From: Hyphomicrobiales bacterium
Lineage (GTDB): Bacteria; Pseudomonadota; Alphaproteobacteria; Rhizobiales; S144-23
Direction of reading: 5' to 3'
DNA: 5,781 nucleotides
NCBI GenBank assembly: GCA_015494375.1
Contig: WGBL01000311.1
Location: 1 to 5,781 of the forward strand
The notes beneath the pieces were generated by a model. It did not search any database. It was given only the letters and a program-made list of their open reading frames with translations, and was not told the origin of the DNA. A program made the translations under genes and the position numbers. Shown here in pieces: positions 1-5,759 of this stretch (position 1 is its first letter; each line of letters opens with the position of its first letter).

Positions 1-69
1 CCCGCCGCCCCCTGCCAGCCGCCGGGGTGCGTGACGGGGCGGGGGCGGTTCCGGTGGCACAACGTTGTC

Positions 70-138
70 GCCCCGGAAGAAATGCGGCCACCAACTCCCC
101 TGGCACTCACGCCTTCGCCCCGCATTTCTATCCGGGGC
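70..138. repeat. Long inverted repeat, 18-bp stem with one bulge
   Basis: The left arm is 70-87 and the right arm 120-138. GCCCCGGA (70-77) pairs with TCCGGGGC (131-138), and AGAAATGCGG (78-87) pairs with CCGCATTTCT (120-129). The only interruption is one unpaired A at 130. The loop is 32 bases. There is no T-run on either side, so it is not a textbook Rho-independent terminator. Pairing across both AT-rich and GC-rich parts of the stem makes chance GC complementarity a poor explanation. Confidence 0.75.
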
Positions 139-176
139 CCATGAACACCATGCCTCAGAAAGGTTCGGGGTTATGG

Positions 177-246
177 GTCCCCGACAATCCCGCGGGGCTA
201 AGGCGGCGCAATTTGGCACCCGGCGCGGCCGCGGGTTTTCGGGGAC
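177..246. repeat. Two-part inverted repeat, 8 + 7 bp
   Basis: GTCCCCGA (177-184) pairs with TCGGGGAC (239-246). After a small internal loop (CAAT at 185-188 against TTT at 236-238), CCCGCGG (189-195) pairs with CCGCGGG (229-235). The apical loop is 33 bases. A competing local hairpin pairs TCGGGG (165-170) with CCCCGA (179-184). This is the second extended hairpin of about 70 bases in the first 250 bases, which is why I list it despite the high GC. Its role is unknown; it may form in the 3' end of the leftward gene's transcript. Confidence 0.5.
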
Positions 247-273
247 AACAACGCCGCGCACCGCGCTCCCGTT

Positions 274-315
274 TGGTTTCTGGCTTCTGGCTTCCGGCTT
301 CAGGCTTCCGGCTCT
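274..315. repeat. 7-bp tandem repeat, about six units
   Basis: Consecutive units read TGGTTTC, TGGCTTC, TGGCTTC, CGGCTTC, AGGCTTC and CGGCTCT, starting at 274, 281, 288, 295, 302 and 309. The consensus is NGGCTTC, with the first base variable and the outer units degenerate. The right-hand units lie inside the coding region of the leftward MoaB/CinA-like gene and supply its stop codon and last residues. Because seven is not a multiple of three, gain or loss of a unit would shift the frame of the C-terminus. Confidence 0.8.
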
Positions 316-1112
316 TGAATCAGCCCCTTTTGTGTGAGCCCGGCGCTGAGCGCTGCTCGCGCCGCCTCAAGCCGGGCCTCGTCGGTACTTCTCAAGACGA
401 GATTCGTGCCAAGTCGGCCCTCGCGCACGAACGGATAGCTCCCCATGGCCACATCAGGAAACGCGTCTTGGGTGCGGGCGAGGAGGGCGGCGACCTCGCT
501 TTCGGGATGCATCACAGTGATGGTCAGAGAGCGCAGCGGCCGCCCCTTCTTGAGCCTCGGCAGCACATCCTCGAGCATCGCCTGCATGATCGCCGGCACG
601 CCCGCCATGACGATCACATTCTCGAGCATGAAGCCCGGGGTGTGTGAAATCTCGTTGGCGATGAGCGCAGCCCCTTTGGGGATCCGCGCCATGCGCTTGC
701 GCGCCTCAGTGAGCTCCAGCCCGCGCCCCTCATAATAAGCGCGCATCATGGCGAGCGCCCGCTCGTCGATGGCGATCGGAACACCGAAGGCCTCGGCCAC
801 CGACGGGGCCGTGATGTCATCATGGGTAGGCCCGATGCCGCCTGTCGTAAAGACATAGTCATAGCGCTCGCGCAAGGCATTGACGGCCTCGATGATGCGG
901 CCCGCCTCATCGGGCACGATCCGCACCTCGAGCAGGCGAATGCCCACCTCCGTGAGGCGCTCGGCAATATGGCCGATGTTCTTGTCTTTGGTCCGGCCGG
1001 ACAAGATCTCGTCACCGATCACGACAAGCGCCGCAGTGACGATCTCATCGCCCGATCGTCCTTGGGTCTCGCCTTCAGATGCGGGAGATGGTCCTGATGA
1101 CGTTGTGGCCAT
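300..1112 (-). CDS. Stand-alone MoaB/CinA-type molybdopterin-binding domain protein (competence/damage-inducible protein A family)
   Basis: This 270-residue protein matches the N-terminal domain of CinA and the MoaB/MogA fold. Visible motifs are the GDEILSGRTKDKN segment (residues 33-45), the signature TTGGIGPTHDD (89-99) that forms the phosphate or cofactor-binding loop, and the later PGF and GVP turns (159-161, 171-173). The C-terminal PncC-type nicotinamide-mononucleotide amidohydrolase domain of full-length CinA is absent, so I give no gene symbol. Such one-domain versions are common in alphaproteobacteria; their exact reaction is not well established. The protein should be cytoplasmic. 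I chose the ATG at 1112 because AGGAA (plus-strand 1122-1126) lies 9 bases upstream; the first 24 residues are low complexity and the conserved domain begins near residue 25, so a later start is possible. The gene is divergent from sfsA. Its last codons and TGA fall in a 7-bp tandem repeat, so its C-terminal tail is probably not conserved. Confidence 0.92.
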   Translation of the reverse strand: MATTSSGPSPASEGETQGRSGDEIVTAALVVIGDEILSGRTKDKNIGHIAERLTEVGIRLLEVRIVPDEAGRIIEAVNALRERYDYVFTTGGIGPTHDDITAPSVAEAFGVPIAIDERALAMMRAYYEGRGLELTEARKRMARIPKGAALIANEISHTPGFMLENVIVMAGVPAIMQAMLEDVLPRLKKGRPLRSLTITVMHPESEVAALLARTQDAFPDVAMGSYPFVREGRLGTNLVLRSTDEARLEAARAALSAGLTQKGLIQEPEA

Positions 1113-1121
1113 GGTGGCTCA

Positions 1122-1126
1122 TTCCT
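1122..1126 (-). promoter_or_regulatory. Ribosome binding site of the MoaB/CinA-like gene
   Basis: The reverse strand reads AGGAA, followed by nine bases and then ATG. It supports the start at 1112 and contrasts with sfsA and the PBP gene, which both lack a clear Shine-Dalgarno sequence. Confidence 0.6.
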
Positions 1127-1133
1127 GTTGATC

Positions 1134-1183
1134 GCTGTGGCTCGCGGGCAGATGGGGGCTTGTGCGGGAGCACCAGCCACAGC
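1134..1183. promoter_or_regulatory. Divergent intergenic region with a 9-bp inverted repeat (possible operator)
   Basis: GCTGTGGCT (1134-1142) and its exact reverse complement AGCCACAGC (1175-1183) sit in the 83-bp region between the two divergent genes. Their centres are 41 bases apart, about four helical turns, which would place two bound proteins on the same DNA face. The right arm abuts the possible -10 element of sfsA. A shared regulator of both genes is conceivable but unproven; the pair could also form an mRNA stem in the leader of the leftward gene. Confidence 0.3.
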
Positions 1184-1188
1184 ATAAG
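1160..1188 (+). promoter_or_regulatory. Possible weak sigma-70 promoter of sfsA
   Basis: TTGTGC (1160-1165), a 17-base spacer and CATAAG (1183-1188) resemble a -35/-10 pair, with 3 of 6 and 4 of 6 consensus matches. Initiation about seven bases after the -10 would fall at or next to the sfsA ATG at 1196, so the transcript would be leaderless. On the other strand TTGGAA and TATGCT (plus-strand 1203-1208 and 1181-1186, 16-base spacer) could serve the leftward gene. Both are weak matches. Confidence 0.25.
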
Positions 1189-1195
1189 CGCTGCC

Positions 1196-1921
1196 ATGCG
1201 ATTTCCAACCCCACTCGTGCGCGGCACCCTCATCAAGCGCTACAAGCGCTTTCTGGCCGACGTCCGCCTCGACGATGGCGCAATGATCACCGCCAGCTGT
1301 CCCAACACGGGCTCCATGCTGGGGCTCCAGGAGCCGGGTGCGACCGTCTGGCTGTCGCACTCGGACAATCCCAAGCGCAAATACAAGCACACCTGGGAAA
1401 TGGTCGAAGCCGATGGCGGGCGCGGGCCCACCCTCGTCGGCATCAACACGGGCCATCCCAACAAACTCGTGAGCGAGGCGATTGCCGCCGGCGTAATCAG
1501 CGAGCTCGACGGCTATGGGGTGCTCAAGCGCGAGCAGAAATACGGTGCGAACAGCCGCATCGACATTCTGCTCGAGGACGAAGACAAGGGGCGCTGCTAT
1601 GTGGAGGTCAAGAATGTGCACCTTATGCGCATGGGCGGCCTTGCCGAGTTTCCCGACGCCGTGACCGCGCGCGGCGCCAAGCATTTGCGTGAGCTTGCCG
1701 GCATGGTGGCGGCGGGCCACCGTGCGGTGATGCTCTATCTTATCCAGCGCGCCGATGCCGAGCGGTTTGCAGTGGCAGCCGATCTCGACCCCGCCTATGC
1801 AGAGGCCTTTGCCGCAGCGCGCGAGGCCGGTGTCGAGGCTTATGCCTATGCCTGCACACTCTCGCCCGAGGCGATCGAGGTTGCCCATCGGGTCGAGATT
1901 GTCGCGCCCAGCGTTGCCTAA
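1196..1921 (+). CDS. sfsA: SfsA, sugar fermentation stimulation protein homolog
   Basis: The 241-residue product matches SfsA along its length (the E. coli protein is about 234 residues). It shows the family signature CPNTGSM (residues 35-41), LSHSDNPKRKYKHTWEMV (53-70), VGINTGHPNKLVSEAI (81-96), YGANSRIDILL (116-126), YVEVKNV (135-141) and FPDAVTARGAKHLREL (152-167). The ID...EVK arrangement (D123, E137, K139) is the PD-(D/E)XK nuclease-like core, and an N-terminal OB-like part precedes it. E. coli SfsA was linked to maltose metabolism and to DNA binding; a defined reaction is not established. I start at ATG 1196 because homology begins exactly there, although the frame is open further upstream. 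No Shine-Dalgarno sequence precedes it. The gene stands alone: upstream is a divergent gene, and downstream is a 345-bp gap with repeats. In many Hyphomicrobiales I recall map next to sfsA; it is not present here. Confidence 0.95.
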   Translation: MRFPTPLVRGTLIKRYKRFLADVRLDDGAMITASCPNTGSMLGLQEPGATVWLSHSDNPKRKYKHTWEMVEADGGRGPTLVGINTGHPNKLVSEAIAAGVISELDGYGVLKREQKYGANSRIDILLEDEDKGRCYVEVKNVHLMRMGGLAEFPDAVTARGAKHLRELAGMVAAGHRAVMLYLIQRADAERFAVAADLDPAYAEAFAAAREAGVEAYAYACTLSPEAIEVAHRVEIVAPSVA

Positions 1922-1994
1922 GGTGGTGAGGCGAACGGCGGTGCGGCCCTCGGTTTCGGCAAAACAGGCTCTGGCTAGAAAGGTGTCAGGAAAG

Positions 1995-2058
1995 CCGCCT
2001 CGCGCAAAAAGGCCACAAAGTCGTTTTAACTGAACCCGCACAAGGCCTTGCGAGGCGG
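1995..2058. repeat. Inverted repeat downstream of sfsA
   Basis: CCGCCTCGC (1995-2003) is the exact reverse complement of GCGAGGCGG (2050-2058). Directly inside, AAGGCC (2009-2014) pairs with GGCCTT (2044-2049) after a 5-base bulge (GCAAA) on the left side. That gives 15 paired bases around a 29-base loop. The right arm includes the palindrome CAAGGCCTTG (2041-2050). No T-run follows, so an intrinsic terminator is unlikely; it could be a 3' stem stabilising sfsA mRNA or a remnant of a palindromic element. Confidence 0.5.
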
Positions 2059-2126
2059 AAACCTCGACCCTGCGCTGCGGCCGACCGGGCTGTGCTTAGC
2101 CGCCCACCATTGGCCTGGGGATGGGG

Positions 2127-2225
2127 CCCTGAGTGTGGGGGGCCCTGAGTGTGGGGGACCCTGAGTGTGGGGGGCCCTGAGTGTAGGAGCCCCTGAGTGT
2201 AGGAGCCCCTGAGTGTGGGCCTGAG
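2127..2225. repeat. 16-bp tandem repeat, about six units, upstream of the PBP gene
   Basis: Units beginning CCCTGAGTGT start at 2127, 2143, 2159, 2175, 2191 and 2207, exactly 16 bases apart. The first three end in GGGGGG, GGGGGA and GGGGGG; the next two both end in AGGAGC; the sixth is cut to 13 bases and runs into a degenerate CCTGAG at 2220-2225. Identical neighbouring pairs suggest recent duplication by slippage. The array ends 41 bases before the PBP start codon, and a TGA in the last partial unit (2222-2224) is the in-frame stop that bounds that gene's possible start. Confidence 0.92.
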
Positions 2226-2266
2226 CAACCGGCTTTCAGATCCGCTTTCCAAAATCGCGACCCATC

Positions 2267-4795
2267 ATGCTTGCGGCGTTTCGGTTCATGGTTGTGGCGC
2301 TCGAGGGCGCGCTTGCGCTGCCCATCAAGGTGCTGCATTTCCTCACCTACTCGGTGATGCTCAACCCGCGCCTCGGGCCGCTGCGCCATCTCTTCACCAT
2401 TGCCTTTTTCTACGCCGTTTTCGCAGTGCTCCTCGTCTATGTGGTGGCCCCCATTCGCGGGCTTGCGGGCGATATCTGGAACGGCGAGAAGCTGCGCTAT
2501 GACAGCGAGCGCTGGCTCGGCACCGCCATCTACGACCGCAAGGGCCACTTCGTCGGCACCTTCGATGCCCGCCTCGACAGCCAGCGCGACGTGAACTACA
2601 CCGGCGTGCCGATCGAGGACCCGGCCACGGGCTATGTCGCCAACCCCGACCACAAGTCGATCCCCGTCAAGGTGGTGCCCGAGTGGTATTGGCGTTGCCT
2701 CGTCTATCACGAGGACCGCCGCCTCGGCACCTGGCTCAACCCCTTCGGCATCGATCTGCTGGGCGTGCTCAAGATCCCGTTCTCGACCATCGAGCGCAGC
2801 ATCCGCGCGCGCAGCCTGCACTTCGGGGTGGGCGGCTCGACACTGCCCATGCAGCTGGCCCGCATCGTCCGCAAGACGCCGCCGCGCCTTGACGAAAGTG
2901 TGCTCGAGAAGATCGATCGCAAACTTTCGGAATGGTGGCTCGCGCCCGTCATCTATCGCGCCCTCACCAAGGACGGCAACATGCGGCCCCTCAAGGAGTG
3001 GGCGGCCAACCACCTCTGGCTCGCCCAACGGGCGGGGGGCGGCGATCTCTATGGCGTCGAGATGGCCGCGCGGGTGATCTTCGCCAAGCCTGCAAGCGCC
3101 CTTTCGATTGCCGAGCAGTTCGTCCTCGCCTCCGCCGTCAACCGGCCGATCATCCTGCTCGAGGGCTCCGAGCGCCTCAACGATGTGCGCATCGACCGCT
3201 GGCGCTATGTCGTCGATGTCCGGGCGCGCAAATGTGCGAGCGCCCTCATCAGGGACAGCGAAACCCAGAAGGAGGTCTGGTTCGAGCTCACACGCATCGC
3301 CCATGGGCCGCCCGACCCGAAGGTGCGCCCCGAGCTCGAGCGCACCCTCGAGCGCTATGGGCCGCGGCTCGCCATGCGCGCGCGCGCCAACCCGGCGCTG
3401 AGGGCCAATATCCTCATCCCCGCGGCGCGCTATGGCGCACGCGAGGAAATGAAGGCCGAATATGGCCACGGCTGGCGGCAATACGTGCGTGGGGTTGAGC
3501 TCACATTCGATGTCACCGAGAACCGCCGCTTCCGCGATGCCGTTATCAAGAGGCTCGCCAAGCTCCAGGAGCGCTGGGCGGCGCAGATCGATCCCGACTT
3601 CTCGCTCGATGTGGGCGCCGTGCGCTCCGGGGCAGGGCCGCGCAAGATGGTGCCCGATGTGACCATCGTTGCCGCCAACGCCCGCGGCGAGATTGTGCGC
3701 TATTTCGAAGCGACCGAGACGGCCCCCTATTTCGGCTCGCCCTCGGCGCGCAATACCGAGACCGGCGGCTATGAGCCCGAGCGTGAGAGCCGCGCCATCG
3801 CCTCGATCGGCAAGATGATCGCGGCCATCGTGATAGCCAATGAGGGGCGCGACACGCTCGATACGCTCTATGTCGACGACCAGGCTCCCGAGCGCGGCCT
3901 CGAGAGCTGTCGCCGCGGCGGCAAGTTGCGGCGCGGTCGCAAGGCGCGCGTTGCCTTTGCCTGCTCGCTCAACAGGCCCATCGAATGGCGGCTGGCCAAG
4001 TTCAGTCAGCGGCGCCTCGGCCGGCTTGCCCAGAGGCTCGGCTTCAACATGCCGCCCGCGCCATCGCCCGCCGAGCGCACACCCCCCTCAACGGCCATCG
4101 TGCGCGGCATGATCACCGCAAGCCCGCGCAAGGTGCACCAGCTGGCGGGGCTGGTGCTGGCGAGCCTCACGGGGCGCTCGCGCGCACCCGTGCCGCTGCC
4201 AAGCCTCATCAGGTCGTGGGACCGCTCGGAGCTCACCAACAAGGACCGCGCCAATGGCGATGGTGATGGTGATAAGGGGCCAAGGAGTGAAGGCGCCACC
4301 AGCGACCTTGTCCCGGCCCGTTTCATCAGGCCCCGTGCGCGCAAGATGCTGGCTGCGTTCCTCTCGCGCCCGCTCTGCTATCAATACCGCGGCCGCCGCC
4401 ATGGGACCCTCAAGCGCCTCGCCAGGTGGTGTGCGGAGCGGCGCCGCGATATCCGTCTCCACTTCGCCAAAACCGGCACCCAGGTGACCCGCGACCCTGA
4501 TGCCACCGTCGATGCCTGGATCGCCGGCGGCATCCAGTTCGCCAACGGCGCGGCCTATTCCTATGTCGTGCTGGTTGGCACCGGCAACAGCCAGAGGCCT
4601 TGGGCGCGCAAGCTCCATGCGGCCCAGGTTGCGGCGCCGCTGCTCGAGGTGTTGCTCGAGGACCTCGCGAAGAAGGCGCGCAAGCGCCCCGCTGGCGCCA
4701 AGCGCTCCGCCCGCCCCGAGCGGCCGGCCCACTCAAAGCGCCCGGCCCGGCCCAAGCGCCCTGCGGTTGCCGCCGCCAGGCCCGGGCGGACATAG
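2267..4795 (+). CDS. Bifunctional (class A type) penicillin-binding protein: GT51 transglycosylase plus transpeptidase
   Basis: This 842-residue protein should polymerise lipid II into glycan strands and cross-link them on the periplasmic face of the inner membrane. A hydrophobic N-terminus ends in a clear membrane helix at about residues 41-64. The GT51 domain follows: ED with catalytic Glu149, GGSTLPMQLAR (189-199), DRKLSEWWLA (217-226, second Glu222) and LYGVEMAARVIFAKPASALS (261-280). The transpeptidase part has SIGK (513-516, nucleophile Ser513), SLN (567-569) and KTGT (735-738), so all three penicillin-binding motifs are intact. SIGK lacks the proline that usually follows. The first GT51 motif has three extra residues before GID and lacks the usual F and H. 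A Gly/Asp/Ser linker (about 657-680) lies between SLN and KTGT. The tail (801-842) is Lys/Arg/Pro/Ala-rich with repeated KRPA. ATG 2267 is the first start after the in-frame TGA at 2222; Met8 (2288) is an alternative, and neither has a clear ribosome binding site. The exact subfamily is uncertain. Confidence 0.9.
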   Translation: MLAAFRFMVVALEGALALPIKVLHFLTYSVMLNPRLGPLRHLFTIAFFYAVFAVLLVYVVAPIRGLAGDIWNGEKLRYDSERWLGTAIYDRKGHFVGTFDARLDSQRDVNYTGVPIEDPATGYVANPDHKSIPVKVVPEWYWRCLVYHEDRRLGTWLNPFGIDLLGVLKIPFSTIERSIRARSLHFGVGGSTLPMQLARIVRKTPPRLDESVLEKIDRKLSEWWLAPVIYRALTKDGNMRPLKEWAANHLWLAQRAGGGDLYGVEMAARVIFAKPASALSIAEQFVLASAVNRPIILLEGSERLNDVRIDRWRYVVDVRARKCASALIRDSETQKEVWFELTRIAHGPPDPKVRPELERTLERYGPRLAMRARANPALRANILIPAARYGAREEMKAEYGHGWRQYVRGVELTFDVTENRRFRDAVIKRLAKLQERWAAQIDPDFSLDVGAVRSGAGPRKMVPDVTIVAANARGEIVRYFEATETAPYFGSPSARNTETGGYEPERESRAIASIGKMIAAIVIANEGRDTLDTLYVDDQAPERGLESCRRGGKLRRGRKARVAFACSLNRPIEWRLAKFSQRRLGRLAQRLGFNMPPAPSPAERTPPSTAIVRGMITASPRKVHQLAGLVLASLTGRSRAPVPLPSLIRSWDRSELTNKDRANGDGDGDKGPRSEGATSDLVPARFIRPRARKMLAAFLSRPLCYQYRGRRHGTLKRLARWCAERRRDIRLHFAKTGTQVTRDPDATVDAWIAGGIQFANGAAYSYVVLVGTGNSQRPWARKLHAAQVAAPLLEVLLEDLAKKARKRPAGAKRSARPERPAHSKRPARPKRPAVAAARPGRT

Positions 4796-4838
4796 TCGAA
4801 ACAATCGGGCCTCGGATACCACTCGTTGTGTCAATCAG

Positions 4839-4852
4839 CGCTCCTCGGAGCG
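4839..4852. terminator. Small hairpin between the convergent PBP and truncated genes
   Basis: CGCTC and GAGCG flank the four-base loop CTCG in the 107-bp gap between two converging stop codons. The position suits a shared terminator, but no T-tract follows on either strand, so the call is weak and could be chance. Confidence 0.2.
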
Positions 4853-4902
4853 ATCCTCAGCCCGCGCCACACCCAAAATAACGAACGCGCTGCGAGCGAC
4901 TG

Positions 4903-5759
4903 TCAAAGATCGAAGATGCGGACGATCGCCTGATAGGCGTCGCCGCCCCAAGCCCCCAGAACGCCGCCGAGAACCGCCGCAATCGCCCAGCCGCCCCATT
5001 TCCGGGCTGTCTCGGCATAGTTGATGCGGACATTGACGTCGATCACCTGGTCGGGCAGGGCGGTCTCGGCGGTCATGCCATCGGGGGCGATGGTGCGCGC
5101 CGAGATCACCAGCTGCAGGCGCGACCGGCCCCGCCGCCTGGGCACCACCGACCAGCGCCAGCTGGCGAAGTCGTCGGAATAGAGCCCGAGCTCGTTCTCG
5201 ATCCACTGGGTCTCGGGCGAGCTCGATTCGATGGTAAAGCCGCCCTGGGGCGCGCGCAGGCGCACACTCATGGCGCGGGTGACGAAAACGTCATGTCGTT
5301 CCACTGCGCCGCGCCCCTGCAAGCCTTCGACCAGCTGCGCGACCTCCTCGTTGGCGAGCCGCACCTCGACGAGTTCGGGAATGCCGACCCGCATGGTGCG
5401 GGGGATGTTCTCAACTAGGATGCCTTCGCGAGGGCGCTCTCGCGGATCGACAGGGCGGCGTTCGCGGGGCGAGCGGCCCGCCGGCGCGCCGCGGTGCGGT
5501 GGCGGCGCGGTCTGGGGGCTCGGCGCAGCGCCCGGCGGGGGCTGGTGCGATCCGGATTCGCCTGGCGGCGGTGCCATGCCTGCGGGTGCCGGCGGCGCGC
5601 CTGGTGGGTGCTGATACCTCGCCGGTTGGGGTGGCGCATGGGGCGTCGCCGGGGGCCGCGGTGACGGTGGCGGCATGGCGCCGGCGGGATGGGGCGCAGC
5701 GTGAGGTGAAGGCTGTTGGCCGCTGCGCACCGCGGCCGGTGCTGCGCCCGCGCCCCTAT
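4903..5759 (-). CDS. Partial gene: Pro-rich region, conserved beta-type domain and C-terminal membrane helix (5' end missing)
   Basis: The frame stays open through the right end of the genomic sequence, so the N-terminus is missing; the GTG at 5730 is only the first start-like codon left. Counting from it, residues 1-100 are Pro/Ala/Gly-rich and probably disordered. Residues about 105-240 form a charged domain of alternating hydrophobic strands, with MRVGIPELVEVRL (113-125), FVTRAMSVRLRAP (149-161), ETQWIENELG (173-182) and WRWSVVPRRRG (191-201). A Gly/Ala-rich transmembrane helix follows at about 246-263, with a short tail ending in RIFDL. A protein with its domains before a C-terminal anchor would face the cytoplasm. 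From memory, a very similar region ends alphaproteobacterial proteins that begin with a TIR or other effector-like domain; I cannot confirm this here. The stop is 108 bases from the PBP stop on the opposite strand. No catalytic motif is visible in the surviving part. Confidence 0.75.

Larger units (their letters stand above)
1..299. other. Hairpin-rich region without a convincing gene
   Basis: No reading frame here looks like a protein I recognise. Frames that stay open on the plus strand are Arg/Pro/Gly-rich, start without a ribosome binding site and run on into the antisense of the next gene. The stretch is instead full of inverted repeats: an 18-bp interrupted stem at 70-138, a second two-part stem at 177-246, a 10-bp palindrome ACAACGTTGT at 59-68, and a 7-bp tandem repeat starting at 274. 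It lies downstream of the leftward MoaB/CinA-like gene, so it could be that gene's 3' untranslated region, a non-coding RNA gene or a repetitive palindromic element. The left end of the contig cuts it off, so its full extent is unknown. Confidence 0.5.
1922..2266. other. 345-bp non-coding gap between sfsA and the PBP gene
   Basis: No supported gene lies here; frames open on the reverse strand are antisense continuations and repeat translations. The gap contains an inverted repeat (1995-2058), a GC-rich stretch and the 16-bp tandem repeat (2127-2225). No T-tract hairpin typical of a Rho-independent terminator follows sfsA. The promoter of the PBP gene must lie here or further upstream, but I cannot point to a convincing -35/-10 pair. 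Confidence 0.6.

Noticed and set aside
1..125. Reverse-strand frame from ATG at 125 open to the left contig end
   Set aside because: It starts inside the loop-arm of the 18-bp hairpin, has no ribosome binding site that decides it and gives an Arg/Gly-rich sequence I cannot match to anything. Too short to support.
27..647. 206-residue plus-strand open frame from the left end
   Set aside because: No recognisable domain, no ribosome binding site, and the second half is antisense to the MoaB/CinA-like gene. The part before 300 is explained better by hairpins and repeats.
1079..1195. Longer N-terminus for SfsA (start at 1079)
   Set aside because: It would overlap the divergent gene and add residues without homology; family similarity begins at the ATG at 1196.
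1019..2041. 340-residue reverse-strand open frame over sfsA
   Set aside because: It lies opposite sfsA and overlaps the start of the MoaB/CinA-like gene. No motifs are recognisable and composition is typical of antisense frames.
2127..2225. CRISPR array
   Set aside because: The 16-bp units follow each other directly without unique spacers, and there are no cas genes.
2096..3481. 461-residue reverse-strand open frame opposite the PBP gene
   Set aside because: It is antisense to a strongly supported gene, its sequence is His/Asp/Glu/Gly-rich in the way GC-rich antisense frames are, and its C-terminus is just the translated 16-bp repeat.
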